From Tetraselmis striata (Eukaryota; Chlorophyta; Chlorodendrophyceae; Chlorodendrales; Chlorodendraceae): a stretch of 64,000 bases of DNA. The notes below the pieces were generated by a model that had not been told where the DNA came from, ran no database searches, and saw nothing but the letters and a program-made list of their open reading frames with translations. Each line of letters opens with the position of its first letter. The first letter of the stretch is position 1. Made by a program: the position numbers and the translations under genes. This document shows positions 21,710-33,309 of this stretch, one piece after another. The DNA is taken from the NCBI GenBank assembly GCA_006384855.1, contig VCJN01003013.1, positions 1 through 64,000 on the forward strand, read 5' to 3'.

Positions 21710-22390
21710 GACTTGAGCGCCGGGCGGAGTACGCGCCAGCTGCGCGCCTCGGCCTGGCTGGTCGGGGGAGACGGTCTGCGCGGCGGAGGGAGCCAGCGTC
21801 GGCGGAGTGGAATCGGCCCTAACTGTTACGTCCTGTGTCCAGTTTGCGACGCAGCCTGACAGAACCCCACGCTTTACCCAGCGCGGGCGCCTCACACCGC
21901 CCGCTGTGTGGCCGTGAGAGGTCCGGAAAGGCTCCCGCGTAGGGTCGGCCCCCTGGCGGGGGCTGTTGCAGAGCCTGCCGCCGCAATCTGCGCCCGCCAA
22001 TAAGCAGAGGGGCACTCCGCTACACTGGCCGAAACTACTGCGAAGAAGCGGTCGGCCGAGTTGCTGTGCCAAACGGTCCTAGCCGTCCCACGGTGCGGTT
22101 AATCTATGCTCTGCGTTTCAGCTCGCGCAATACTTGAAATATGACTGCGGACTGCAGGTGATGGGTTTGGCTGCCAACTGCAGGTGCTACTGCCGCACTG
22201 CTCCAGCCGCCGGACGCTGCTGCTGTGCGCTGGTGGAAAGATCTGACTTTCCAACACGGGTTACCATTGGTACCTGTACCTATGTCCTGCCTGCCCTGTG
22301 TGGCCGTGTAGGCAGTCGACCACAGTGACGAGACCGGCCGACCCCAAGCGCGACGCGCGCGCGCATCATGGCGTCAGCTCCGCTCAGCAG
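21710..22390. other. 5' flank of the CUE gene
   Basis: This GC-rich stretch has short open frames only and no recognised domain. It ends at the boundary of the Harbinger compound. Confidence 0.35.
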
Positions 22391-22544
22391 TAACCCCCTA
22401 TATAGGATCGATATTCACTTCGGTTCGGTTTTCATTATTTTTTAATACTTTTTATTATATTTCAGCGCATGACGTGAGCTGCTGTCCCGTACCGCTGCGC
22501 GGGCTGGAAGCGTCCTGTCTGTACACCACGCCAGCGGGGTCTGG

Positions 22545-23587
22545 GTGTTTCACGCCGCCCAACAGAGATCGGCCGGCCGCCAAATTGAAATACGAGTGCT
22601 GATCGATGAACACCGCCGCCGGGCGAGCCACAACACATTAGGCGGCCCTCAGCCCCGCCCTGCTCAGCGCACCCGAGCGTCGCGACCGTCGTCGCGCGCC
22701 TATGTTGCCATGCCACCGTCACCAGGGGGCAGTAGGCCATGCGGCGGCCGGACTCGACACTTGCTGCTGCCCACCATTGCGCGCGTCGAGCAGTCCGAAG
22801 AATTGCCGCATGCCTGCGAGCCTGCCGGATTGTCGCCAGACCTGCGAGGGCATCGTCGACGTGCTGCACCCACTGTACATGCCTGGTAAGCCCACTCCAG
22901 AGCAAGTCCGCAAGGTCGAGGAGCGTTTTGCCTGTCGGCGTGGTATCCGGAATGTCGGCGGCGCTGTGGACGGCACCCACGTTCCGTGGCAACCCGACTG
23001 CGAGAACTACATGGAAGACTTACACAACTACAAGGGCTGGTATTCCATCCTGGTGGTCGCCATGGTGAACAGCTTCTACATGTTTGTCGATGCGGAAGTT
23101 GGGCGCCTGGGAGAATGAGCGACAGCACAGCCACCCAGCTCTCAAGCGTCTACTAAGGCATGTTGGAGGATAAGGAGGGCTGGCTGGGCCCCGGCGGCCT
23201 TCTCATCAGCAACGGAGCATGTAGTCTGTGCGACTTCGTGATGGTGCCTTACCCTGTATGGACTATGACGGGCAAGCAGCGGTGGTCCAACTTCTGCTTT
23301 AGCTCCACCAGGATGTTCGTTGAGCAAGTGTTCGGGATATGGAAGTCTAGATGGCGGGTTTGCAGCAATGCTCTCATCCCATGGTGACGCTCATGATGTA
23401 TGCCGCCATGATATTGCATAACATGTGCATTTATTATAGGAATACTCCTGAGTGGGATTGTGGCGATGATTATATGGATGATGCAGCGCCAGACCTTGCA
23501 GCGTTTATGGAAAATTTTACGCATTCTAGATGCAAGAACTGCAAGGAACACAGTGCGGTGCACTGTGTGCACCTCAATAGATCCTGA
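22545..23587 (+). pseudogene. Harbinger DDE transposase of copy A, broken
   Basis: The catalytic region resembles DDE_4/PIF-Harbinger nucleases. Visible parts are RNVGGAVDGTHVPWQPDC with the first Asp (near 22955-22995), YKGWYSILVVAMVNSFYMFV, LEDKEGWLGPGGLLISNGAC, MVPYPVW, and the Glu helix TRMFVEQVFGIWKSRWRVC near 23310-23360. A final YAAMILHNMCIYY block follows. The domain is split over more than one frame, with a shift after DAEVGRLGE (about 23117) and an in-frame TAA about 40 bp further on, and I see no convincing introns there. The same breaks occur in A', so they predate the duplication. Confidence 0.75.
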
Positions 23588-23973
23588 GTGAACGCTTGCT
23601 CTTCCGGGGCTGCCGCTATGGCACAGCGCAGGGAGGAGATAGCAGATAGATTGTGGATTCCCAAATGCCAAGCGGCTGCTGGCTACAATCCCAATTCTTA
23701 TGATAAGCTGCAGTGATAACGACAGTAAATTATATACCATGTTAATAGCAGTATCGCTTTCACACAATATGACTCTGCTGGTCAGCCAACCCACCACCGC
23801 TCCCGCCCGCCCGCATGGGCGCGCTTTCTGATTCTCTCTTGCTTGCTTTCATATCTACGTATGTCTATGTCTGTGTGTGACACCCCCCCCCCCCCCCCCC
23901 CCACCGATATATATGGCCATAATGTAATTACATCACTTGCACTCTATCATCATCATCGGCATTAGCATCAGCC

Positions 23974-25156
23974 TCACTCCTGATTGCCACTCATAACATC
24001 AGCAGGATGCCCTGCATGACAGTCAGTCGCAGGAGGAACTCCACTAGCAAGTGGCTCGGCATAGTCAGTAGGCGCAGGCGGTGCTCCTCCAAGATGATGA
24101 GCAGGCGCAGGCAGAGTTGCTCCAACAGGTGATCCGGCATGACAGGCAGGCGCAGGTGGTGCTCCTCCAGCAGATGGCCATACATGATAAGCAGTGGCAG
24201 GCGGAGGACCTGCAGCAGCAGGCCTGATGGCCTGGCAAATCATTGAAATAGCGGTGAGGAAAGCCTCCATGTTCATACGTGCATCCTCCCTATTCTTACG
24301 GCCTTCCTCCTTCAGGGCGTCAGCTTGCTGGCGGGCGCCCTCCTTGACAGCGCCCGCCAAATACGTGGCACACTCCAGGGCGCCCCCGTTCAACGCCTTG
24401 GCCTGCTCCACAGCGGCATGCAGCAACGGCGGATCAAGCGCAGCAATTGCGCAGAAACACTACCTCACCTTCTTCATTCTGAGCCTTGGCGAGCGAATGC
24501 AGCACATCGCTTTCGAAGTCACCACTGGCGCCTGCTGCGAAGGATAACACGCCTATAGTGAGGACGTGCGTGGGCAGCAGCGCGCCAGAATGCAAATAGG
24601 GCGGTACGGGTCGGGCAGTGGTCAAGCAGCGGGATCTCCCACCTTCAGCACTGCCCTCTTCGACATACACTGGATTCACAGGCTCGCTTCCCTGGATAGA
24701 CTGGGGAGCGCCTGCGTCATCGGCTGCGAGTGGCAGCACGCACGCCGCGACTCGTGAGAACGCGCGTGCAGCGGGGGCACTCGCAGTAGGTTGAGCGCTC
24801 GTTTACTCGACAGTTCGACTTGCGGCGGCTGCGGTACAGACTACAGACAGGCAAGCAAGCAATGCAGCAGCGACTACCTTCGTCGGAGCCATAAGACCAA
24901 AGCCCCCCCGAGCCGTCGCTTTGGGAGGGTGAGTTGTCACCGAAACCGTAGGCTTCGTCTTCGTCCTCCTTGGCAGGCCTCTGCTCACTAACACGGTCAG
25001 GATCGACTTGGTCAGCCTCTAGGGGTCGCGCTCTGGGACTGCGGGCGGGCGGTCCGCGGGGCCGGTCGGCTGGCACTTGCCCAGGAAGCGCCACGCGTTC
25101 CGTGTGTCAAAGTTCGGGGCGCCGGTGCGTTCGGGCAGGGGTTGCTGGCCAGACAT
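23974..25156 (-). CDS. Harbinger accessory gene of copy A
   Basis: Harbinger elements carry a second gene, often a Myb/SANT-like DNA-binding partner of the transposase. Here a minus-strand gene starts MSGQQPLPDRTGAPNFDTRN near 25156. It continues through exon-like pieces (EDEDEAYGFGDNSPSQSDG, ADDAGAPQSIQGSEPVNPVY, GDFESDVLHSLAKAQNEE) with plausible GT-AG sites. The last open piece has an alanine-rich helix, AVKEGARQQADALKEEGRKN, then a Pro/Ala/His repeat tail ending SGNQE. I see no clear Myb motif. Exon borders are approximate. Confidence 0.5.
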
Positions 25157-25265
25157 TGTGCCTGCGATGGCGCGGGTAGGGTACAGGGTGCGGGTGGAGA
25201 CTCCGAAGTGCGGCGATGGCGCTCATGCGCGCGCGGAATAAAAATATTCAAACCGAGAGTCCGGG

Positions 25266-25487
25266 TAACCCCCTATATAGGATCGATATTGCTTCGGTTC
25301 GGTTAAGCGATTTCCCGGTGTTAAGGAATAAAAAATATTGCACTCGCGAATATCCTAACCGGCTCGGTTTAGCGGCCTTACCGAATCGTCGAATTGACCG
25401 TTACCTGGTCGTTGCAACGTCAGCACCTCGGGGTGCAAGACCACACATTTTCCTTAACCGAGAGTCCGGTTAGCCAGCACCCCCCCC
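25266..25487 (+). mobile_element. Short non-autonomous Harbinger derivative B
   Basis: About 200 bp share the ends of copy A (TAA then CCCCCTATATAGGATCGATA at the left; CCGAGAGTCCGG then TTA at the right). The interior, AAGCGATTTCCCGGTGTTAA to GGAAAATGTGTGG on the other strand, has no coding capacity. It ends in GGTTAGCCAGCACC plus a C-run, forming one half of the palindrome centred at 25487/25488. It is best read as a MITE-like derivative mobilised by the same transposase. Confidence 0.75.
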
Positions 25488-25521
25488 GGGGGGGGTGCTG
25501 GCTAACCGGACTCTCGGTTTG
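25454..25521. repeat. Perfect palindrome at the B/A' junction
   Basis: AACCGAGAGTCCGGTTAGCC, AGCACCCCCCCC and their exact reverse complement meet at 25487/25488, giving a hairpin of about 33 bp per arm with eight C then eight G at its centre. The inner part recurs at the A'/B' junction (28371-28420). Confidence 0.9.
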
Positions 25522-25613
25522 AATATTTTTATTCCGCGCGCGCATGAGCGCCATCGCCGCACTTCGGAGTCTCCACCCGCACCCTGTACCCTACCCGCGC
25601 CATCGCAGGCACA

Positions 25614-26796
25614 ATGTCTGGCCAGCAACCCCTGCCCGACCGCACCGGCGCCCCGAACTTTGACACACGGAACGCGTGGCGCTTCCTGGGCAAGGGCCAG
25701 CCGACCGGCCCCGCGGACCGCCCGCCCGCAGTCCCAGAGCGCGACCCCTAGAGGCTGACCAAGTCGATCCGGACCGTGTTAGTGAGCAGCAGCCTGCCAA
25801 GGAGGACGAAGACGAAGCCTACGGTTTCGGTGACAACTCACCCTCCCAAAGCGACGGCTCGGGGGGGCTTTGGTCTTATGGCTCCGACGAAGGTAGTCGC
25901 TGCTGCATTGCTTGCTTGCCTGTCTGTAGTCTGTACCGCAGCCGCCGCAAGTCGAACTGTCGAGTAAACGAGCGCTCAACCTACTGCGAGTGCCCCCGCT
26001 GCACGCGCGTTCTCACGAGTCGCGGCGTGCGTGCTGCCACTCGCAGCCGATGACGCAGGCGCTCCCCAGTCTATCCAGGGAAGCGAGCCTGTGAATCCAG
26101 TGTATGTCGAAGAGGGCAGTGCTGAAGGTGGGAGATCCCGCTGCTTGACCACTGCCCGACCCGTACCGCCCTATTTGCATTCTGGCGCGCTGCTGCCCAC
26201 GCACGTCCTCACTATAGGCGTGTTATCCTTCGCAGCAGGCGCCAGTGGTGACTTCGAAAGCGATGTGCTGCATTCGCTCGCCAAGGCTCAGAATGAAGAA
26301 GGTGAGGTAGTGTTCCTGCGCAATTGCTGCGCTTGATCCGCCGTTGTTGCATGCCGCCGTGGAGCAGGCCAAGGCGTTGAACGGGGGCGCCCTGGAGTGT
26401 GCCACGTATTTGGCGGGCGCTGTCAAGGAGGGCGCCCGCCAGCAAGCTGACGCCCTGAAGGAGGAAGGCCGTAAGAATAGGGAGGATGCACGTATGAACA
26501 GGGAGGCTTTCCTCACCGCTATTTCAATGATTTGCCAGGCCATCAGGCCTGCTGCTGCAGGTCCTCCGCCTGCCACTGCTTATCATGTATGGCCATCTGC
26601 TGGAGGAGCACCACCTGCGCCTGCCTGTCATGCCGGATCACCTGTTGGAGCAACTCTGCCTGCGCCTGCTCATCATCTTGGAGGAGCACCGCCTGCGCCT
26701 ACTGACTATGCCGAGCCACTTGCTAGTGGAGTTCCTCCTGCGACTGACTGTCATGCAGGGCATCCTGCTGATGTTATGAGTGGCAATCAGGAGTGA
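25614..26796 (+). CDS. Harbinger accessory gene of copy A'
   Basis: This is the mirror copy of the gene at 23974-25156, starting at the ATG at 25614 (MSGQQPLPDRTGAPNFDTRN) and ending SGNQE at 26796. The last exon-like frame (26344-26796) differs from its twin by a single visible residue (MNREAF against MNMEAF). Exon pieces, helix and Pro/Ala/His tail are as described for copy A. The function is unknown. Confidence 0.5.
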
Positions 26797-27184
26797 GGCT
26801 GATGCTAATGCCGATGATGATGATAGAGTGCAAGTGATGTAATTACATTATGGCCATATATATCGGTGGGGGGGGGGGGGGGGGGGTGGTGTCACACACA
26901 GACATAGACATACGTAGATATGAAAGCAAGCAAGAGAGAATCAGAAAGCGCTCCCATGCGGGCGGGCGGGAGCGGTGGTGGGTTGGCTGACCAGCAGAGT
27001 TATATTGTGTGAAAGCGATACTGCTATTAACATGGTATATAATTTACTGTCGTTATCACTGCAGCTTATCATAAGAATTGGGATTGTAGCCAGCAGCCGC
27101 TTGGCATTTGGGAATCCACAATCTATCTGCTATCTCCTCCCTGCGCTGTGCCATAGCGGCAGCCCCGGAAGAGCAAGCGTTCAC

Positions 27185-28227
27185 TCAGGATCTATTGAGG
27201 TGCACACAGTGCACCGCACTGTGTTCCTTGCAGTTCTTGCATCTAGAATGCGGAAAATTTTCCATGAACGCTGCAAGGTCTGGCGCTGCATCATCCATAT
27301 AATCATCGCCACAATCCCACTCAGGAGTATTCCTGTAATAAATGCACATGTTGTGCAATATCATGGCGGCATACATCATGAGCGTCACCATGGGATGAGA
27401 GCATTGCTGCAAACCCGCCATCTAGACTTCCATATCCCGAACACTTGCTCAACGAACATCCTGGTGGAGCTAAAGCAGAAGTTGGACCACCGCTGCTTGT
27501 CCGTCATAGTCCATACAGGGTAAGGCACCATCACGAAGTCGCACAGACCACATGCTCCGTTGCTGATGAGAAGGCCGCCGGGGCCCAGCCAGCCCTCCTT
27601 ATCCTCCAACATGCCTTAGTAGACGCTTGAGAGCTGGGTGGCTGTGCTGTCGCTCATTCTCCCAGGCGCCCAACTTCCGCATCGACAAACATGTAGAAGC
27701 TGTTCACCATGGCGACCACCAGGATGGAATACCAGCCCTTGTAGTTGTGTAAGTCTTCCATGTAGTCCTCGCAGTCGGGTTGCCACGGAACGTGGGTGCC
27801 GTCCACAGCGCCGCCGACATTCCGGATACCACGCCGACAGGCAAAACGCTCCTCGACCTTGCGGACTTGCTCTGGAGTGGGCTTACCAGGCATGTACAGT
27901 GGGTGCAGCACGTCGACGATGCCCTCGCAGGTCTGGCGACAATCCGGCAGGCTCGCAGGCATGCGGCAATTCTTCGGACTGCTCGACGCGCGCAATGGTG
28001 GGCAGCAGCAAGTGTCGAGTCCGGCCGCCGCATGGCCTACTGCCCCCTGGTGACGGTGGCATGGCAACAGAGGCGCGCGACGACGGTCGCGACGCTCGGG
28101 TGCGCTGAGCAGGGCGGGGCTGAGGGCCGCCTAAAGTGTTGTGGCTCGCCCGGCGGCGGTGTTCATCGATCAGCACTAGTATTTCAATTTGGCGGCCGGC
28201 CGATCTCTGTTGGGCGGCGTGAAACAC
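27185..28227 (-). pseudogene. Harbinger DDE transposase of copy A', broken
   Basis: This is the mirror of the transposase at 22545-23587, with the same frame breaks and the same motifs (GAVDGTHVPWQP, FVEQVFGIWKSRWRVC, AAMILHNMCIYY). Small residue differences are visible (CEDYMEDL against CENYMEDL, MTDKQRW against MTGKQRW). Both copies are therefore unlikely to encode active transposase, unless splicing that I cannot see joins the frames. Confidence 0.75.
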
Positions 28228-28396
28228 CCAGACCCCGCTGGCGTGGTGTACAGACAGGACGCTTCCAGCCCGCGCAGCGGTACGGGACAGCAGCTCACGT
28301 CATGCGCTGAAATATAATAAAAAGTATTAAAAAATAATGAAAACCGAACCGAAGTGAATATCGATCCTATATAGGGGGTTAGCCAGCACCCCCCCC

Positions 28397-28580
28397 GGGG
28401 GGGGTGCTGGCTAACCGGACTCTCGGTTAAGGAAAATGTGTGGTCTTGCACCCCGAGGTGCTGACGTTGCAACGACCAGGTAACGGTCAATTCGACGATT
28501 CGGTAAGGCCGCTAAACCGAGCCGGTTAGGATATTCGCGAGTACAATATTTTTTATTCCTTAACACCGGGAAATCGCTTA
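28397..28580 (-). mobile_element. Short Harbinger derivative B', inverted and truncated
   Basis: This is the reverse complement of B, beginning GGGGGGGGTGCTGGCTAACC. It stops at GGGAAATCGCTTA, so the distal ~36 bp of B (through CCTATATAGGGGG) are missing. A GATGATGATG stretch follows. Confidence 0.75.
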
Positions 28581-29560
28581 TGATGATGATGAACGGCAGC
28601 AGATGGATTTTCATATGTCGAACGCAATAACACGCAAACACACCTCGTATACCGGGCCTTTAGTTCAATCAGGTTCAATCCGCGCGCGATAGTATCGGTA
28701 CTCTACGCTGTACTTAGAATTCGCATCACCAGTAGCAACGCAGCACACCGCGTGGATGGTTGGCACGCGGAAACTAGTAACTATGTCGTATTTCATCCGA
28801 TATTCGCCGCCGCCCCTGTCCGCTACCAGAACCTGTACCCGTACCGGGATTCGCCGATATATTATATGATGATGCTGCGCGGCAAGCACGTCGTTTCAGG
28901 CCGCATTGGTCTTTCAGGACTCGAATATGCACGTCGTACAGTTTTGGACTTCAGCAGGTCGTAAGGATTGCTCATCGGACAATTTGGCTCCACAGGTTGT
29001 CGGGGGTATGGCTTGGTCCCTGCGCAAGCAATATGCCAATCTGCACCATCCTTCCGCCTCCCGTTGGGAAAATTCAGTTTCCATGATATCGATAAGGGTG
29101 TAATTGCTTCTAAATCCAGGGTAAAGCGAACTGATGTTCCTATGAGCATCTGCCTCCTGTATATAGCGGTGAATATTTGCACATACACTGGCAGCATGCG
29201 CTAAGCATTACCAGGTCTAAAAAGTAAGTGCTTACTCATACCTGACAATCTGATACTAAACATGGGACAATTAGGATTGGCGCTAGTTATATTCCTGATG
29301 TTAGATAAGGCATGCCAAACTCCGGAAATGAATGCGTCAAATTGTGTAGCAAGGGTGCTCATGGACTGCGGGCTGCATTGACAGACACACTGCGATAAAC
29401 GACGCTCGGTACACTGGATGGATGTGCCGTGTAAGGACCACTCGCCCACAATGTCCCACACATTGTGTATGATCAAACATTTGTATGATCAAGCCCGTGA
29501 CTGTCATGTGAGAGGCACCGGAAACATAAGAGTTTAATGGACATTACTGGGGACCAGCCC
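28581..29560. other. AT-richer intergenic stretch
   Basis: Open frames of up to about 110 residues exist on both strands (28862-29197 on the minus strand is the longest), but none is recognisable. An ACCTGTACCCGTACCGGG word lies at about 28831. Confidence 0.35.
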
Positions 29561-29568
29561 CCACCCAC

Positions 29569-31991
29569 CTAAGACTTGCTGCATCGGTCCATCTTCCTCC
29601 GAAGAGATGCTATGTACTCGTCGACACTGTCTAGGCTTTTGAGCCTGCCCTTTGGTGTTGTGGCGTAGAACTCCGTGCAGGCGTCGCTCAGCAGCTGCCG
29701 GTCGTGGCTGATCAGGACGAGCCCCCCATCGTACTCCTCCAGTGCCTGGGCCAGTGCCCTGACGGTCATCACATCGAGGTGATTGGTGGGCTCATCCAGG
29801 AGCAGGATGTGCGGCGGCTGCCAGAACAGCACCGCCAGCGCAAGGCGCGCCTTCTGACCGCCAGACAGCGTTTTAAGCGGCTGCACGGCCAGACGCCCCG
29901 ACAGCCCAAACTTGGCAAGGTGCCCGCGTGCTTCCTGTTCCCGTGCGATGCCGAACCTCTCCATCATCAGCGACACCGGTGACTCGGCGTCGCTGCTGCC
30001 CCGGAGCGCCTCGACATGGTGCTGGCTGAAGTATCCTAGCCGCAGGTTGTGATGCCGGTTCAGCTGCCCCCGCAGAGGAGCAAGCTCGCCAGCAAGGCAG
30101 GCCAACAGTGTGCTCTTGCCAGCGCCATTGCGGCCCAGTATACCGATGCGGCTGCCCACATCCACGTCCAGTGTCACGCCTGTCAGTATGGGCGGCGAGG
30201 CTCGATCCCAGCCCACTGAGACCGCATCCAGCTGCAGAACGGGGCCGTAGTATCCCAGTGGCTCTGCTGAGGGCAACTCGAGCCGGACCGCGGGGTCGAG
30301 CGTGGGCGCATCCACCCCGCCCCGCATGTCATTGTGGATACCTGCCATGTCGCGGTTGAGCTTGAAGCGCCCACCCTTGGCACTGTGCTCCACACCCACA
30401 CGCTCCTCCAGCTTCTTCCGCCGCGCTGCCACCTGCTTCAGCTTCTTGTCATCCCCGCTCTCGCGCGCCCTGGCTGCCATGGCTTCAATGCTGCGCGACA
30501 TGGACTGCCGCCGCCGGTCCAGCGATGCCGCCTCACGTGCCGCCGCAGCAACTCGGTCCTCCGTTGCCTCAGCGTAAGTGCTGTAGTCCATGCCCAAGTA
30601 GGCCTCCACCTGGCGGCGAGCTAGGCGGAGGATGTCGGTGCACACGGCATCCAGGAAAGCGCGGTCGTGCGAGACCACCAGCACGATTGCAGAGGGGTCG
30701 ACCTCAGAGGACAGCCAGCGCTCGAGCCACAAGATGGCCGGAAGGTCCAGGTGGTTGGTTGGCTCGTCCAGCATCAGCAGCGTTGGGCTCGCAAACAGCG
30801 CACACGCAAGAGCCACCCGCATGCGCCACCCGCCGCTCAACTCGCATGTCGGCTTGCCGGAGGCCATCTCTTCGCTGAAACCCAGCCCGCTCAGAATGGT
30901 GGCGACGCGCGCGGCCGCCTCCTCGCGGCTCTTACCCGTGGCTGCCAGCTGCGAGCGCACCTGCGACAGCCATATGGCAAACAGTCTTCTCAGCTGTGAC
31001 CATCATGAACTGCCCCTGGACCCGGTCACCACAACCCAGATAAAGGAAAAGAAACACGATACCGGCACAGAGTGGTGTATGGTGGTAAAACGCAGGTTGA
31101 AGGGCAGTGGAGGGTGACCAAAGCGCTGCGCCCTCCCTACTTTCCCTCCCCAGGTGTTATACCTCCATCAGAGCGCCAGCCGCGTCGTCCAGGGAGCCTG
31201 GCTGGCCGCTCCCGCCACCACAGGCCTTCGCCGCCGCGGTTTTGGCTGCCTCTGCCGCGCTCTCGGCGTCCTGCCACCGAAAGCGATGGGCCTGACCGCG
31301 CGCGCCAGAGGTCCGGTCCACCAAGCGGCCCAGCCGGTCTGCCGCCTCTCGCAGCACCTCCGCGTTCACCTGACGCCCGCACACTCTTGCCTCAGCTCCC
31401 CTGGGAGCATTAAAGCAAAAGGAAATTCACGGGAGCGAAGCAATCTGCGGCCCGCCAGCCTACCTTGGACACTGCCTCCGCTGCGGCATCCGGGTCGCCC
31501 GTATCCAGCGCTGCCTGCAACGCCGTCTCTCGGGCCAGCAGCGTGGTCAACTCCTCGTCGGCCGCCATCACTGTTTCCAGCGCGCTACGCTCGTCGCCGA
31601 TGTCCTCCTGCTCCACCAGTAGGCTGGAGATGTGCGGAGGCACCAGTTTGCCACGCACTGCGAGCTGCCGCAGGAGGGTCGTCTTTCCGCTTCCATTGGG
31701 GCCCATGAGCCCATAACAGTGACCTGGTTGGAGTGACAACGACGCGTCATCGAGGAGCTCCTTGCCAGAGACGGCGAGGCACACCAGTTTGAGCTCGATG
31801 CTGGAACCAGAGGCAGCAAACTCCTCGTTGGCCTCTGTGTGGAAACGGGACACCTGAGCACGAATCGGTGTGAGAAGCGTGTTAGCATGCTCGGGGCGCA
31901 CGGCTCTTGCTGCAGGACAGGCGGCACCCGGTTGCTCGGGATGGGGTTGTGGGCTTGTGGAGTCATGCAGCTTTCGGCTTGATGACCGCAT
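29569..31991 (-). CDS. ABC-F family ATPase
   Basis: ABC-F proteins are soluble twin-ATPase proteins that act on ribosomes rather than as transporters. Three exons (31464-31991, 31163-31369, 29569-30960; GT-AG, all phase 0) give about 708 residues. The first nucleotide-binding domain has Walker A GPNGSGKTT (exon 1), signature LSGGWRMRVAL and Walker B LLMLDEPTNHLD (exon 3), then VVSHDRAFLDAV. A charged linker follows (KKLKQVAARRKKLEERVG). The second domain has GRNGAGKSTLL, LSGGQKARLAL, ILLLDEPTNHLD and LISHDRQLL. No transmembrane segment is present. The subfamily (GCN20/ABCF3-like or other) is not settled. Exon 1 may hide a further short intron near RAQ/VSRFHTE, so the start is the least certain part. 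Confidence 0.9.
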
Positions 31992-33240
31992 CGCTGTGAA
32001 AATTAAAATAGCAAAGATGCTGGGAAGAGATTGACGAGCTGGGTGATGGCCGAAGTTATGCGGGAGTGCGGAAGTAGAATGTAAGGGAAGCTAGGGACCG
32101 CTGGCCGGACTGCGAATTCCCAAAAGAAAGTGAGGCTCGGGTGCGGATACGTCGGACAGCTAAGGAGCAGGACGCGCCACAGGCAGAGTGTTCAACTGTA
32201 TTGTTATGGAGATTCTATAGACGAGAAGGCAGCTGTGGTGGGATCGCACCTGGCAGCTGGCTGTGACAGCCTCTGCGCCGTCGGCAGCGATGCTCGCAGC
32301 AACCGCAGCGGCGGAAGTGCCCTTCTTGCGCGAGCGGGTGGCGCCCGCCGCGCGCTTGCTACTCCCGCCGCGCGCTAGCGGCATGCCGACGGCGCTCCTA
32401 GCCTGCGGTTGTGCCTCGCAGGTAAAGGATGGGGCAGGAGAGCTGCACGCTTTCGTAACTGATGCGAATTTCCCGTGCCCGACCTCGCTGGCGAGTTGCA
32501 AGAATAATAAAGGCTGCTATCTGTGTGTTTGGCTCAAATGCCGATGACGATGACGCTGCTGCGCAGGTGTCGCCGACTGACAGCGCTGTTTTGTCCACCT
32601 GCGGCGGAGAACTGACCCTTAGCGACTATACCCTCACCGTTTCTTGCTCATCTGACTGGCACAAACGTCGCCAACGGTGGTAACCTGTGGAGGGCTTGTG
32701 GCAAGGGCCGGGGATGCTGGACCGCTGTGGCGGCACCTCGCTGTGCTATGCTGTGCTGCTGCTGCGCGGAGCGCCGCTGGTATATTCGAGAAACTAGCGA
32801 CGAGCGACCTACAGGTATATAAAACAAGGATTATATGTCCCTGCCCTGGGCTGAGGCGTACTTCATCCGCGTGTGCGTATGTGCGTACTTCACGTGCGTA
32901 TAAATCTGACGGATATATATGAAAAACAGTACGGTACTGGCGCGGGCACCTGAAACTTTAAAAGAAGCTCAGTTTCAACATGACCGCAGCAAGTCATATC
33001 TATCCGTGACGATTTAAAAGGATTAATCCTTATGCGCAGGTAAGGTACAGGTACGGAACAGGAGGTGAAATACGGCTTATTGGCCCAGGCCGGCAAGGAA
33101 CACAAAATACGATATATCACAATTATTGTAGAGGTATATCAACCGCTGGATCTGCGCGCCCGCCGCGGCGCCACGGCGCTAACAGCGCGCAGTAAGGATT
33201 ACATGAGCTAGACGCAACATTCAAGAAATCCACACAGAAA
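31992..33240. other. 5' flank of the ABCF gene
   Basis: No gene is recognised. AAGGATTAATCCTTA-type words occur at about 33018-33032, marking the approach to the retroelement tail. Confidence 0.35.
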
Positions 33241-33309
33241 TCCAGAAGGAAATCCAGCTACGGGCCAACAGAGGCGGGATTCATTAAGGATTAAGGAGTA
33301 AGGATTAAT

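Larger units (their letters stand above)
22394..25265 (+). mobile_element. PIF/Harbinger transposon, copy A (left)
   Basis: The copy begins CCCCCTATATAGGATCGATA and ends AACCGAGAGTCCGGG, with TAA on each side, as expected of Harbinger TWA target duplications. It carries a transposase region on the plus strand (about 22545-23587) and a convergent accessory gene on the minus strand (23974-25156). An inverted copy, A', lies at 25488-28396. Corresponding positions sum to about 50771, and only scattered single-base differences were noticed, so the duplication is recent. Copy A lacks the 20-bp GGGGGGGGTGCTGGCTAACC terminus seen on A'. Confidence 0.85.
25488..28396 (-). mobile_element. PIF/Harbinger transposon, copy A' (right, inverted)
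   Basis: This is the reverse-complement copy of A and the most complete one. It begins GGGGGGGGTGCTGGCTAACC and ends with the exact complement, GGTTAGCCAGCACCCCCCCC, a 20-bp perfect terminal inverted repeat. The transposase lies on the minus strand (27185-28227) and the accessory gene on the plus strand (25614-26796). A G-run near 26867-26886 corresponds to the C-run of copy A at 23883-23902. Confidence 0.88.

Noticed and set aside
22134-28400. CRISPR-like or phage-like inverted structure
   Set aside because: The repeats are transposon arms with a DDE nuclease. Introns and composition are eukaryotic, and no short regularly spaced repeats exist.
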